NCBI RefSeq assembly: GCF_008065375.1 | Contig: NZ_VJYI01000038.1 | Coordinates: forward strand, 1 to 64,000 | From: Nonomuraea sp. SYSU D8015 | GTDB taxonomy: Bacteria; Actinomycetota; Actinomycetes; Streptosporangiales; Streptosporangiaceae | Length of the DNA: 64,000 nt | Direction of reading: 5' to 3' | Shown: positions 8,371 through 16,983 of the stretch, piece by piece | How positions within the stretch are numbered: position 1 is the stretch's first letter | Layout of the letters: every line of letters begins with the position of its first letter | Translations under genes and position numbers: made by a program | Notes under the pieces: generated by a model | Seen by the model: only the letters and a program-made list of their open reading frames with translations | The model's database searches: none | Told to the model about the DNA's origin: nothing

Positions 8371-9048
8371 CTATCGGTGCCCTGCTGGCTTCTCGCTGTT
8401 GCTTCGCTCTTCCAAGGGGACCGGACGAGTGGTGCCGGATCTCGGGTTGGATGACCCAGTGAAGCGACGCGTTGGAAATTCCGGACTTGCCTCTCGCCAG
8501 AAAACGAAGATCGCGACAGTGAGCAGGAAGATCGTCAAGGCTAGGCCGTAGAGGACGAAGAGCCAAGCTCCCGGGACTGCGACAGCGACGCTCACGGCGA
8601 TGGCCAAAGCCGAGGTTACCGGGAAGACTGACCGTATCGCCCAATAGGCGAGCCATCGCCGGGGCATCGGGTGTTCTTGAACGAAATGTTCCCAGCCGAG
8701 GCATTCCTGGCCTACACGAGCTTCGACGACTGTCCGGAGGTATGTTGCGATCCGGGTGATCGAGTGGGCCTTGTACAGCCACACGAGGCCAAGTACGAGC
8801 GATAAGAGCGGGTAGATCAGGATGATCGCAGCGTTCTTGGCCTGTAACCCCACAGGGAGGATAGCGCCGAAGGCCACAACAGCCAGGGTGATCATCTGAG
8901 CCTGAAGCTGACAAAGTTGAACTATTTCCGCTCGCAGGCTGGCGTACTGGGTGATGGCTATTTGGGTGAGGTCCCAGTTAGGAGACGTAACCTCTTCTGT
9001 GCCGGGGCGAGCGACTTGGGCACGACCGATGCGGGAGAAAAGATGCAT
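8371..9048 (-). CDS. Four-span membrane protein moron
   Basis: About 225 residues. After a hydrophilic N-terminus come two membrane spans at roughly residues 50-95 (MITLAVVAFGAILPVGL, then a second hydrophobic stretch), a soluble loop containing YLRTVVEAR and LGWEHFV, and two more spans at 135-185. The layout resembles a widespread uncharacterised family of actinobacterial membrane proteins found near mobile elements. Its lower G+C and insertion between two paralogous tail genes mark it as cargo. The start is unclear: ATG 9048 or 9066, neither with a strong ribosome site. Confidence 0.7.
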   Translation of the reverse strand: MHLFSRIGRAQVARPGTEEVTSPNWDLTQIAITQYASLRAEIVQLCQLQAQMITLAVVAFGAILPVGLQAKNAAIILIYPLLSLVLGLVWLYKAHSITRIATYLRTVVEARVGQECLGWEHFVQEHPMPRRWLAYWAIRSVFPVTSALAIAVSVAVAVPGAWLFVLYGLALTIFLLTVAIFVFWREASPEFPTRRFTGSSNPRSGTTRPVPLEERSNSEKPAGHR

Positions 9049-9097
9049 GCTTCCATACCAACTCATGGACGCCGATGGCGCGGCGTAGCTCTCCCTC

Positions 9098-10255
9098 TCA
9101 GGGACGGTGGGCGAGGTGGGCGATACGCCGCCGTAGCCGGATCTCGTTGTCGGCGAGCCGGTCATCGAGGACAAGGTTCCCGCCGGCCACCCCGCGGTCG
9201 GTGCGCGTGAGCGTGATCTGGCGGACGCGCAACGCGACCCGCTGCCCCGCTTCGCCGGGGGCGTAGATGCGGTCGCCGGGCAGATAGTCCCGCAGAGGCA
9301 GCCACCGGGTGTTGTGCGCGAACAGCAGCTCGCGGGTGCGTTGGACGCGCTCGACCGCTCCGCGCACGAGCAGGGAGCTGCCGACGAGGTTCGCGGCGTT
9401 CGTCTCGGAGACGCCGACCTGGCGGACGCTGGTCTCCCACCGGCCCCACGGCAGCGGGGTGCCGACGTTCGTCACCTCCTGGCGGAAGGAGGCGTCGCCG
9501 ACGACGTACGCCGCGCTTGCCATGTCCTCCAGGGTGCCGACGTCGGGCGCGGCGCGGATGTCCCGGCCGCCTGCCAGTTCCACCGGGTTCCCGCCGGTGG
9601 TGAGGTCGCGGAAGATGGCGGTGCCGGGCCGCCACGCCGACAGGGTGCGGGGGCCGGTCATGCGGATGTCGATCAGGCCCGCGTCCACGAGCATCAGCAG
9701 GACCGCGAGGACGTCGGTGCCGAGCGGGATGCCGAGGCCGAACGTCTGGTTCCATGTCAGGCCCGCGGTGTCGAGGGTGCCGGTGAACGTCCACCCGAAC
9801 CCGGATAGGGCGCCGCGCGCTTGGGCTTCGGTCAGCAGCGAGTTGATGATGAACCCGGCGGTCGCGTTCGGGGTCGGTGAGCCGTAGACGCGCTGCCCGT
9901 TCACGGGCGTGATGGAGGCGTGCGCGTACGTGACGGCTTTCTTCAGCATCCACAGGTAGCTGGGGCAGTCAAAATGCCACACGCCGGATGGGTCAAGGCT
10001 GTCGCCCCTGCGGAGCATCCGCAGAAACCGGCCGTCGCCGTTCTCGGTCCACACGTTGCCGTCCGCTGACCACTGGACGCCGATCTCGCACGGCGCTGCG
10101 ATCAGGTCTGCGCCCACGGCATGGGCGGAGTAGGCGAACTTCAGGCCAGGGACATCGTTGAGCGGCCAGGCGGCCTGGATGTACAGCGGGTGGGGGAGGA
10201 TGCCGAGTCGCGCTCCGTTGGGGGCGTAAGCGACGAGCCTGAGGTCGAATGGCAC
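9098..10255 (-). CDS. Tail-tip protein, short paralogue (hub module only)
   Basis: A 385-residue protein that aligns along its whole length with the first 390 residues of the 5531-8260 tail protein. Shared landmarks include LR..AYAPN..RLG.LPH near the start, PLNDVP, a PWGRWETS motif, and the end NLVL.DR....EIRL. It lacks the FnIII-like and distal parts. GTG at 10255 has AAGGGGGG upstream. It may be a working tail-hub component or a duplicate cut short by moron insertion. It lies between two lower-GC membrane genes. Confidence 0.8.
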   Translation of the reverse strand: MPFDLRLVAYAPNGARLGILPHPLYIQAAWPLNDVPGLKFAYSAHAVGADLIAAPCEIGVQWSADGNVWTENGDGRFLRMLRRGDSLDPSGVWHFDCPSYLWMLKKAVTYAHASITPVNGQRVYGSPTPNATAGFIINSLLTEAQARGALSGFGWTFTGTLDTAGLTWNQTFGLGIPLGTDVLAVLLMLVDAGLIDIRMTGPRTLSAWRPGTAIFRDLTTGGNPVELAGGRDIRAAPDVGTLEDMASAAYVVGDASFRQEVTNVGTPLPWGRWETSVRQVGVSETNAANLVGSSLLVRGAVERVQRTRELLFAHNTRWLPLRDYLPGDRIYAPGEAGQRVALRVRQITLTRTDRGVAGGNLVLDDRLADNEIRLRRRIAHLAHRP

Positions 10256-10290
10256 CAGCCCCCCTTAACGGAATGACCCACCTTATCCGG

Positions 10291-10845
10291 CTAAGGGTTT
10301 ACCGTCCCCTCTGCCTCAGGGTTTGCAGAGTGCGGAAGCAACTGCGCATCGGCTCGCCATGAGGGCGTCCTAGTGGTTACACAGTAGCGTTCTCCACCGT
10401 ATAAAGATTCGTACTGTATCTCAAACTCGATGCGCTGTTCAATCAGTTTCCGAAAAGCGCCATGCTTTGTCCGATTCCAGGCGTCCATGCTCAAAAGAAA
10501 CATGCTCTCACCAGATGGGATGCCCATACCGTCGGAGAGCGAGGAGGCGCCCGGACGAGGCACTATGCCAGCACGCGCCTGTCTGGATGTCACTCTGTTC
10601 CAGGCTCCCAAGTCGTGCCCGTCGAGCCACGCCCGAGTGCCTGTTATGATGGCCGGACCGAGGCCGATGTTCTGCAATTCGATGCCAGACACTTCTCCTT
10701 CAACCGTGCGGAGATTCAACTGGAGAAGAGGGCGCACGGAATGGCGGTTGTGCAGCCGACTGGCTCTCAATTGGTAGATGGACACCGTCAGGGATGCGAT
10801 TGCAATGATAGTGGCGCTGATGGCAATTACGGTTTGCGCATCCAT
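10291..10845 (-). CDS. Single-span membrane protein moron
   Basis: 184 residues: one N-terminal membrane span (residues 5-25, VIAISATIIAIASLTVSIYQ), then a soluble beta-rich domain with a Gly-Leu-Gly-Pro-Ala motif (NIGLGPAIITG) near residue 60. ATG at 10845 has AAGGGGAG at good spacing. G+C is clearly lower than that of the flanking tail genes, so it is cargo inserted between the distal tail protein and the tail-tip paralogue. The family is seen widely in bacteria but its function is unknown to me. Confidence 0.7.
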   Translation of the reverse strand: MDAQTVIAISATIIAIASLTVSIYQLRASRLHNRHSVRPLLQLNLRTVEGEVSGIELQNIGLGPAIITGTRAWLDGHDLGAWNRVTSRQARAGIVPRPGASSLSDGMGIPSGESMFLLSMDAWNRTKHGAFRKLIEQRIEFEIQYESLYGGERYCVTTRTPSWRADAQLLPHSANPEAEGTVNP

Positions 10846-10983
10846 CTGAACTCCCCTTACCCGCTTGACATTCTTGCTTCGAACGTAGAGTCCGCTTGGT
10901 GCAAGAGCAACAGGCTGTCGTGATGCACGAGACTGTCTATCGCCATCCAATGAAGATCGTTTTATGGGATCGAAGACGCCCTC

Positions 10984-11865
10984 TTACAGGTAGGCCCGCC
11001 GCGCTCGCACTTCGAGCTTCGAGGCGGCGGTGACGCCTGAGCCGGAGCACGAGATGAGCACGGCGCGGGAGAACGGGTCACCGACCGCGACGGCAGGGGT
11101 GAGGTGCAGCCAGCGGGACGCCGAACCTGGCCCGAACACGGAGATGACGCCGGTACGGTCCGTGCCCGCGGCGAGGTCCCAGATGTCAGTGGTGACGACG
11201 GCGGCGCGCATGGCGGCGGAGTCGATCAGCAGGCGTTCTGACGCGGTGATGCTGTTGCTGCCGGAGGTGAGCAGGCCGACCGCGCCCTGCGTGGCCGCGT
11301 CCCGGATGGTGATGTTCGTGGCCGGCCCGGTCACCCTGATCAGCGAGTCAGTGATGGGCGCGGTGCTCCCGGCCAGCGTGGTGATCGGCTGCCCGCTGGC
11401 ATTCGCCGAGCCCTCCCAGGTGGTGACCGTCTCGTCGCGCCAGTACACCGAGGGCACCTCCACTACGGCGGTGAGGCGGGCGCGGGCGGCGCCGACCCAC
11501 AGTTCCGGCTCGGAGGCGGCGACGATCGTCACGTCGGCGACGCGCACGATCGACCCGGCCTGGTAGCGGAGGGTCATGAGCCGGTGCCGGACGCCGAGCA
11601 GCGCGGACAGGGCTTCGAGGTTGGCTTCGAGCTGGGGGAAGCCGCCGTGCCCTCCGGACGGAGTGGCCCCGGTCACGGTGAACACCAAGCTGAAGCTGGT
11701 GAGCTCGTGGTCGAGGCCGACGATCGGCAGCTCCCCCGCGCGGCCGGGCACGGTGACGCGGACCGCCCGCGCCCCGGGAAGGGGGCGGCGCTGCGTGCCG
11801 CGCTTCAGCTTCCAGCAGCCTGCGGGGTGGTCGAGCGGCACGCCGTCCAGCGTGTACTGCGGCAC
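10984..11865 (-). CDS. Distal tail (Dit-like) protein
   Basis: A 293-residue minor tail protein immediately after the tape-measure gene, the normal place for the distal tail ring that joins the tube to the tip. The N-terminus (VPLDHPAGCWKLKRGTQRR) and an early beta-rich region followed by a C-terminal beta-sandwich-like half fit this role. GTG at 11865 has GGGGGTGAT upstream and sits 2 bases from the tape-measure stop. The call rests mainly on gene order. Confidence 0.7.
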   Translation of the reverse strand: MPQYTLDGVPLDHPAGCWKLKRGTQRRPLPGARAVRVTVPGRAGELPIVGLDHELTSFSLVFTVTGATPSGGHGGFPQLEANLEALSALLGVRHRLMTLRYQAGSIVRVADVTIVAASEPELWVGAARARLTAVVEVPSVYWRDETVTTWEGSANASGQPITTLAGSTAPITDSLIRVTGPATNITIRDAATQGAVGLLTSGSNSITASERLLIDSAAMRAAVVTTDIWDLAAGTDRTGVISVFGPGSASRWLHLTPAVAVGDPFSRAVLISCSGSGVTAASKLEVRARRAYL

Positions 11866-11867
11866 GG

Positions 11868-14102
11868 TCAGATCACCCCCAGTGCGCCCGCGAGCTGGAG
11901 CCCGCGGTTGACGCTCGTGCTGGTCGGTTCGGCCTGCGGGTAGTAGTTCGTCTGGTGCACGACGACCCGCGACATGCCGCCGAGCCCCGCACCGTTCCCG
12001 CCGGGGAGCGCGAGGCCCGGCACGGCCATGTCGGGGATGCCCGCGCCGGCGACGATCCCCGCCATGCGCTGCACGGCGGTGCGGACCAGGCCGCCCGCTT
12101 GGGTGATGCCGAGGGCGAGTCCGGCGGGGACTTCGCGGCCCATCCGCATGAACAACTTGCTGGGCGAGGCGATGCCGAGGAAGTCCAGGATGGGTTGCGG
12201 GAGAATCGACTTGAGGAAGCCGACGATCTTGGATTTGATCTGGTTTCCGGCGGCGACGATGCCCCGCCAGAGGCCGTCCATGAGCGCCTTTCCGGCGTTC
12301 ATGATCGTGTCGCCGAAGCCCTTGATCGCCTGCATGATCGATTGGAGGGCTCCCCGGAAGTCGCCCGAGATGAGCTTGACCACCGCCGTGATGATCTTGA
12401 TCCAGAACGGCAGGAGCGCCGTCGCGATCTGCGTCAAGGGCGGGATCAGCGGCTGGACAGCCCCGAGGACCTGGGAGAACGCGGCCACGCAGCCCGTGAT
12501 CACCGGGATCAGGGCCTTGGTCAGCTCCACCAAGGGCGGGAGCAGATCCTTCGCCAGTTGCAGCAGCGGCGGCAAGATCGTCTGGAGGGCTTGGGCCAGG
12601 AGCTGTCCGTACGCCGCCGCGAGCGGGGCCGTGGCCGCCGCCAGCTCCATGATCGCAGCCGACAAAACCGGAAGAATGGGCTGCAAACCGGACGAAAGCG
12701 CCGAAATCACCGGAGCGAGCAGCGACGCCAGATTCGCGAGCGCCGCACCCAGCAGCTGACCCAGAACCCCGGCGAGCTGCCCGACGACCGGCAGCAGCGG
12801 GGCCGCCGCCGCGAGCACGGCCGAGATGCTCTGACCGAGCGCGAGCAGCCCGGCCTGAAGCTCGGGCGATGCGAACGCTTGTGCGAGCATCTGCGCGACC
12901 ACGGTCAGCCCAGGACCGAGCGCGGCCAGGGCCGGCCCGAGCGCGGACACGGCGGCGGCCAGCCCAGGACCCAGCGCAACCGCGATGGCCGCCACGTGCG
13001 GCGCAACGAGGGCCAGCGATCCGGCCAGCGCTTGGAAGATCGGGAACAGGGCTCCGCCGACCTGGGCGAGACTCTGGAAGATCGTGACGAGGATCTGCTG
13101 ACCCTGCGCCGAGTTGACGAACGCGTTCACTTGGGCCAAGAGTTGGCCGATCACGCCGAGCGCGCCGGACCCGCCGGTCTGCATCGCCGAGAAGACGCCC
13201 CGCACGATCCCGACCAGGTCACCGGCGATCGCGCCGAGCTGGCGCAGCACATCGACGGCGCCCTGCATCCAGGCGAGCGCCTGACCGGAGGCGGCGGCCT
13301 GCGACAGGAACTCGCCGAACCGGGCCGCCGCGGCGGCGATCCCCGGCGCGAGCCCGGCCGAGAACCCGGCGCCGACGACCGACAGGTCACGGAACCCGGC
13401 CAGCAGCGGTTGAATGGCAGGCAGCAGCGCCGCCACGGCGGACCGCAGCGAAGCAAAGATCGAAGAGACGGCGGAGACGGTCTGGCCCGAGGCGGCGAAC
13501 CGCGCCACCTCCGCCGCGCCGAGCCCCATCTGCGAGGCGACCCCGGACATGCCGCTCTGGAGCGGCCCCGACAGCACGGCGGCGAGCGCGGTGATGTGGC
13601 CGGCGAGCGGGGCGAAGAACGCATCCTGCACCGACGACTTCAGGCCATCGATGGCAGGCTTCGCGGCCCGCAGCTCCAACGCCGCCGCCCGCGCGGCCGG
13701 TGACAGCCCTTCCAGCGCCTGAGCGAACTTCTCCGGATCATCCGCGAGCGCGGCGGAGAACGCCTCCTTGACCCCGGCCAACGCAACCTGCAACGTGATC
13801 AGCGCGGCGCGGCTGAGCGCAATGGCGCCCGGCAGCGCGGCCACAATCCCCGCCGCTGGAGCGAGCGCCGCCACCAGGCCGATGGCGCCCTGCGCGGCCG
13901 ACGCCAGACCGGCCGCGGCGGCTGCCCCCGACACCGACAGCGCGGCGAGCCTGCCGCCCATCTGCGCCGACCCGGACGCGATGGACCCGGCGTGGGAGGC
14001 GAACTCCTTCGCCTTGTCGCGGAAGAAGTCGAGGGCGCGGCCGAGCGGCCCGGTGAGGTCGTTGCGGAGCCGCAGCCTGGCGAACAGTTCGCCGACGTTC
14101 AT
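11868..14102 (-). CDS. Tail tape-measure protein
   Basis: 744 residues with the expected features: a short N-terminal helical region, then long alternating Ala/Leu/Gly/Val-rich hydrophobic stretches through residues 45-560, and a conserved-looking C-terminal part with repeated Ile/Ala helices and PSKLFMRMG near residue 660, a motif common at tape-measure C-termini. It sets tail length and helps deliver DNA. It is the largest tail gene after the chaperone pair. ATG at 14102 has GAGGGGCGG upstream. A length of 744 residues suggests a tail of roughly 110 nm by the usual 0.15 nm per residue rule. Confidence 0.9.
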   Translation of the reverse strand: MNVGELFARLRLRNDLTGPLGRALDFFRDKAKEFASHAGSIASGSAQMGGRLAALSVSGAAAAAGLASAAQGAIGLVAALAPAAGIVAALPGAIALSRAALITLQVALAGVKEAFSAALADDPEKFAQALEGLSPAARAAALELRAAKPAIDGLKSSVQDAFFAPLAGHITALAAVLSGPLQSGMSGVASQMGLGAAEVARFAASGQTVSAVSSIFASLRSAVAALLPAIQPLLAGFRDLSVVGAGFSAGLAPGIAAAAARFGEFLSQAAASGQALAWMQGAVDVLRQLGAIAGDLVGIVRGVFSAMQTGGSGALGVIGQLLAQVNAFVNSAQGQQILVTIFQSLAQVGGALFPIFQALAGSLALVAPHVAAIAVALGPGLAAAVSALGPALAALGPGLTVVAQMLAQAFASPELQAGLLALGQSISAVLAAAAPLLPVVGQLAGVLGQLLGAALANLASLLAPVISALSSGLQPILPVLSAAIMELAAATAPLAAAYGQLLAQALQTILPPLLQLAKDLLPPLVELTKALIPVITGCVAAFSQVLGAVQPLIPPLTQIATALLPFWIKIITAVVKLISGDFRGALQSIMQAIKGFGDTIMNAGKALMDGLWRGIVAAGNQIKSKIVGFLKSILPQPILDFLGIASPSKLFMRMGREVPAGLALGITQAGGLVRTAVQRMAGIVAGAGIPDMAVPGLALPGGNGAGLGGMSRVVVHQTNYYPQAEPTSTSVNRGLQLAGALGVI

Positions 14103-14147
14103 CCCGACCGCCCCTCAACTCAAGATCGAAAATGTGTTGGCGGGTAA

Positions 14148-14165
14148 GTTGGCGGAACCGCCAAC
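14148..14165. repeat. Phage palindrome copy 1
   Basis: GTTGGCGG-AA-CCGCCAAC, perfect arms, in the 65-base gap between tape measure and chaperone genes. An extra half-site GTTGGCGGG precedes it (14136-14144). Confidence 0.9.
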
Positions 14166-14167
14166 GA

Positions 14168-14871
14168 TTACCGGCGACGGGAAGCCCGGTCGTCGCCCGG
14201 GTCGAGCGCGCGAGCGATCCGCGAGTCACACACGAGCAGCCCCGCGATCCTCGTGCGCAGCCACCGCCACGACCGGCCCCGCAGCGCCGACGACTGGTCG
14301 AGGTCGATCCCGAACACCTGGTGCAGGTCGGCCTCGACCAGCTCCCACCGGCTCAGCAGGTCGAGCCAGGACACGGACGCCCCGCCGGTCAGGCTGAGCC
14401 CGTCGTCCGGGTCGTACCAGTCGCGGAGCCCCGTGACCGGGTCGATCTCGCCGCCGCTGCCCTCGCCCGGCGAGCCTTCCGATTCGGGGCCTCCGCTTCC
14501 CCCGCGCCGGCCTCCCAGTGGCGGCGGGCGGCGTCGATCCCGGCCGCGACCCACAGCAGCACCGTTTCGCCGACGTGCTGGATGACGGGCCAGTCCAGGC
14601 GGTCGGCGAACAGCTCGTCCCAGACGGGGCCGAGCAGCCTCTGGTAGAGGTCGCTGTCCTTGCTCTCGTTGGTGAGCACGGTCTCGGCCAGCTCGTTCAG
14701 GTTCGTGGTGTCCACGTCCTGCCCGGCCTCGACGGCGATCCCGGCGTGCATGAGCCGCTGCACCAGCAGGCCCACCTCCGCGTCCGGAGGTGGGATCACG
14801 TACGTCTTGCCCTTGATGGGCAGCCGCAGGTTGGGGTCGAAGAACTCGTCCAGGTCGCGGAATCCGGTCAC
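14168..14871 (-). CDS. Tail-assembly chaperone GT (made by -1 frameshift)
   Basis: The G reading frame (from 14871) continues into a second open frame ending at 14168 after a backward slip of one base, most simply at GGGGGAA (14497-14503). The product would be about 234 residues: G up to the Ala/Gly-rich hinge, then a T domain (DWYDPDDG, LLSRWELVEADLHQVFGIDL). The T frame has no start of its own with a ribosome site. Position between major tail protein and tape measure, and the -1 direction, match lambda-like G/GT pairs. The T domain should contact tape measure and tail-tube subunits during assembly. Confidence 0.8.
14389..14871 (-). CDS. Tail-assembly chaperone G
   Basis: 160 residues if translation does not shift. 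The N-terminal 120 residues are acidic and helical (LRLPIKGKTYVIPPPDAEVG, LNELAETVLTNE), typical of tape-measure chaperones. The tail after the slip site is a basic low-complexity run. GTG at 14871 overlaps the major tail protein stop as GTGA. It is made in excess over GT and coats the tape measure before tube assembly. Confidence 0.8.
   Translation of the reverse strand: MTGFRDLDEFFDPNLRLPIKGKTYVIPPPDAEVGLLVQRLMHAGIAVEAGQDVDTTNLNELAETVLTNESKDSDLYQRLLGPVWDELFADRLDWPVIQHVGETVLLWVAAGIDAARRHWEAGAGEAEAPNRKARRARAAAARSTRSRGSATGTTRTTGSA
14497..14503 (-). other. Candidate -1 slippery heptamer for G/GT
   Basis: The minus strand reads G-GGG-GAA in the G frame. A one-base backward slip re-pairs GGG perfectly in the P site and GAA onto GGA with one mismatch in the A site. 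The two frames overlap for over 100 bases here. CCCCGAA nearby is a poorer alternative. Confidence 0.55.
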
Positions 14872-15347
14872 GGCGCCACCAGCGGGTTGTCGATCTCGAC
14901 GTCCTCACCGGAGCCGAGCAATGTGAAAGAGAACGGTTCGAGGTCGGTCTTCTCACCGCCGACCGTGAACTCGTTGACCTGGCACGTGCCCTGGTACGCC
15001 TCGTCCGAGCCGTCACGCCGGTACCAGCGCACCTCGATGAACGCCTCGTCCCCGACCTTGCGGGCGGCCTGGCGGATGTACTCCTGGCCGGCGTCGGGCA
15101 CGAACGTCGCGCCGGTGTTCTTCTTCCGCTTGCCCTCGGCCTCGATCTTCCACTTCCGCTCAGTGATCATGTCGCGGCCGTAGCCCGACTCGTCATCGAA
15201 GTCGCCATCATCTTCCACGTTGTCGTCGGTGGTCTTCTCCCACTTGGACAGGCCCCGGACACGCGTCCACGCGGACGTGGGTGCGCCGATCCCGGCCGTG
15301 TTGACGTCCATGCACCAGTGCTTGGCGAGCATGCTCACCAGAGCCAT
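14868..15347 (-). CDS. Major tail (tube) protein
   Basis: 159 residues, acidic and beta-rich, placed between tail terminator and tail-assembly chaperones, the invariant place for the tube subunit. Landmarks are MALVSMLAKHWCMDVNTAG at the start, a DDNVEDDGDFDDESGYGRD loop and a conserved-looking EVRWYRRDGSDEAYQG strand pair. ATG at 15347 has GGAG upstream; the longer in-frame extension lies in low-complexity noise. The stop overlaps the chaperone start. Confidence 0.85.
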   Translation of the reverse strand: MALVSMLAKHWCMDVNTAGIGAPTSAWTRVRGLSKWEKTTDDNVEDDGDFDDESGYGRDMITERKWKIEAEGKRKKNTGATFVPDAGQEYIRQAARKVGDEAFIEVRWYRRDGSDEAYQGTCQVNEFTVGGEKTDLEPFSFTLLGSGEDVEIDNPLVAP

Positions 15348-15418
15348 GATCGTTCTCCTTGTCGTGCGCACGGGAACCCCGGCCGCGCGGGGGCCGCGAA
15401 ATGGAAAGAGGAGCGGGG

Positions 15419-15880
15419 CTACTCGTCGTCCCGCTGGGGGGTGGGCCAGTGCACCATCAGCTCGTAGGAGTCGGCCCGCTCCCACCGGCCGGAGGAGTCG
15501 CGGCCGGGCGGCGCCACCACCGTCCGCCGCGCCAGCAGCACCAGCACCCCGGACGGGAGCCGCGTCTCGGTCAGGCCGTGCAGCACGGCGAAGATGGCAT
15601 CGGCGTAATCGCCGACGTCACGCGGGTCACCCTTCGCCCGCATGCGAAGCTGCACAAGCACGGTCGAGTCGCCGCTGTCGAGCTCGTCGCCGCCGGTCCC
15701 GTACACCGCCAGGCTGATGGCGGTGTCCGGTGTGGTGGGCAGGCCGCCGATCGACAACGCGAGCTGCGTCGGCGTGTACTTGCCGACCGGCGACCACACG
15801 CCGACCCCGCGCGAGGCGAGGAGCTGCGCCAGCCCGTCCAGCAGCGCTCGCGAGAACTGGCCCGGCATCGGCGTGGTCAT
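15419..15880 (-). CDS. Tail terminator / tail completion protein
   Basis: 153 residues with an N-terminal helix (SRALLDGLAQLLASRGVG) followed by alternating strands and VVAPPGRDSSGRWERADSYELMVHWP at the end, the layout of minor-capsid/tail-terminator proteins that cap the tail tube. It starts at ATG 15880, overlapping the upstream stop as ATGA. Gene order (last before the major tail protein) supports the call. Confidence 0.7.
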   Translation of the reverse strand: MTTPMPGQFSRALLDGLAQLLASRGVGVWSPVGKYTPTQLALSIGGLPTTPDTAISLAVYGTGGDELDSGDSTVLVQLRMRAKGDPRDVGDYADAIFAVLHGLTETRLPSGVLVLLARRTVVAPPGRDSSGRWERADSYELMVHWPTPQRDDE

Positions 15881-16251
15881 CCGCCGAGCGCCTTCCGCAC
15901 CGCCTTGGCCAGCATCGCCCGCACCACCGCGGCCTCCTCGTACAGGGTGGTCTCCAGATACTTCGGCTCGCCCTTGAGCGGGTGCTCCCAGTCGAGCTGT
16001 TCGTGCTGGGCGACCGCGTACGGCTGATCGAACGAGATGATGCCCTCCAGGTTCGACCGGTCCACCACGGCGCTGCCGGACCTTTCCAGGTCGCCGGTCT
16101 GCCACGGCACCTTGGGCTCGGTCATGGTCAGCACGTGTTCGGCGGCCTGCTGGAGCCCGGTCTCGATCGCCCGCCGCGCCCTGCCTTCCAGCTCGTCGGG
16201 GTTGACGTGCAGATCCACGCGCACGTCCACGTCGATCGCGCGGTCCGTCAT
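15877..16251 (-). CDS. Head-tail joining protein (HK97 gp10-like)
   Basis: 124 residues. The N-terminal strand (DRAIDVDVRVDLHVN) is followed by a long helix (ELEGRARRAIETGLQQAAEHVL) and KVPWQTGDLERSGSAV, the arrangement seen in HK97 gp10-type neck proteins. YAVAQHEQLDWEHPLKGEPK corresponds to the family's conserved Tyr/Ala/His region. ATG at 16251 is coupled by ATGA to the gene before it. Confidence 0.75.
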   Translation of the reverse strand: MTDRAIDVDVRVDLHVNPDELEGRARRAIETGLQQAAEHVLTMTEPKVPWQTGDLERSGSAVVDRSNLEGIISFDQPYAVAQHEQLDWEHPLKGEPKYLETTLYEEAAVVRAMLAKAVRKALGG

Positions 16252-16571
16252 CGGCACACCACCTCCGTGTGATCTGGTGTGGGCAGCCCGCCGCCGGAGC
16301 GGTTGTAGGACGCGATGACCGTCGTCGTGCGCCCGTCCGGCCCCGGCGGGACGGTCACCCGCGACCCTTCTGGGCAGTGCGTGCCGGGCGGGAAGAAGAT
16401 CGTCGTATCGGAGACGACCTCCGACCCTTCGGCGTTGCGGACCAGCCTGCGTTCGTCGTCCACCAGGCACTTCTTGGTGACCGGGTCGCCGAAGATTGGC
16501 CCGTACGCGCCTTCTCCCTCGAACGGCTCGATGACCGCGGTGTGCGTGAACACCCACTCCGGGATCAGCAT
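16248..16571 (-). CDS. Head-closure / head-tail connector protein
   Basis: 107 residues, small, beta-rich (HTAVIEPFEGEGAYGPIFGD near the start; two Cys). It sits second in the set of four connector-size genes between capsid and tail terminator. The plain ATG start and 4-base overlap with the next gene fit a packed morphogenetic operon. The specific role (stopper or adaptor) is inferred from order only. Confidence 0.65.
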   Translation of the reverse strand: MLIPEWVFTHTAVIEPFEGEGAYGPIFGDPVTKKCLVDDERRLVRNAEGSEVVSDTTIFFPPGTHCPEGSRVTVPPGPDGRTTTVIASYNRSGGGLPTPDHTEVVCR

Positions 16572-16578
16572 GACCGCC

Positions 16579-16974
16579 TCACCAGGCGCCCTGGTCGATC
16601 ACGTAGCCGGGCAGGAGCCCGGCCGTGCGCAGGATCGACGCCGCGTCCGGCGCGTGCCGCGCCGGCCCCGACCCGCCGTCCCCGGCCCGCTTCAACGAGA
16701 CGGAGCCGATCTTCACGTCGGAGAACGCCGCGGCGACGCCGTACGGGTCGCCGACCGCCAGCGACCACGCCGCCTGCGCGCATGTCGCCCGAGCGATCGC
16801 CTCCCGCTCCTTCGGGTCGGTCGGCAACTCCGTGACCGGGTCCACGTCATACACCGCGCCGACCAGCAGCTCGTCGATCCGCTCCGACGCGCGGGCCAGC
16901 ACCGCGTCGATCCCGGCCGGGGCCGGCTGCCCGGTGTAGGCCGCGTAGTCGGCCCCGGTCGCGTACACCACCAC
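16579..16974 (-). CDS. Head-tail adaptor protein
   Basis: 131 residues, mainly helical, with an N-terminal YATGADYAAYTGQPAPAGID segment and a helix pair (LARASERIDELLVGAVYDVD, ERAIARATCAQAAWSLA-like), typical of gp6/gp15-type adaptor proteins that sit under the portal. It starts at GTG 16974, the first of three tandem GTGs. It is first of the connector genes after the capsid block. Confidence 0.7.
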   Translation of the reverse strand: MVVYATGADYAAYTGQPAPAGIDAVLARASERIDELLVGAVYDVDPVTELPTDPKEREAIARATCAQAAWSLAVGDPYGVAAAFSDVKIGSVSLKRAGDGGSGPARHAPDAASILRTAGLLPGYVIDQGAW

Positions 16975-16983
16975 CCCGGCCTC

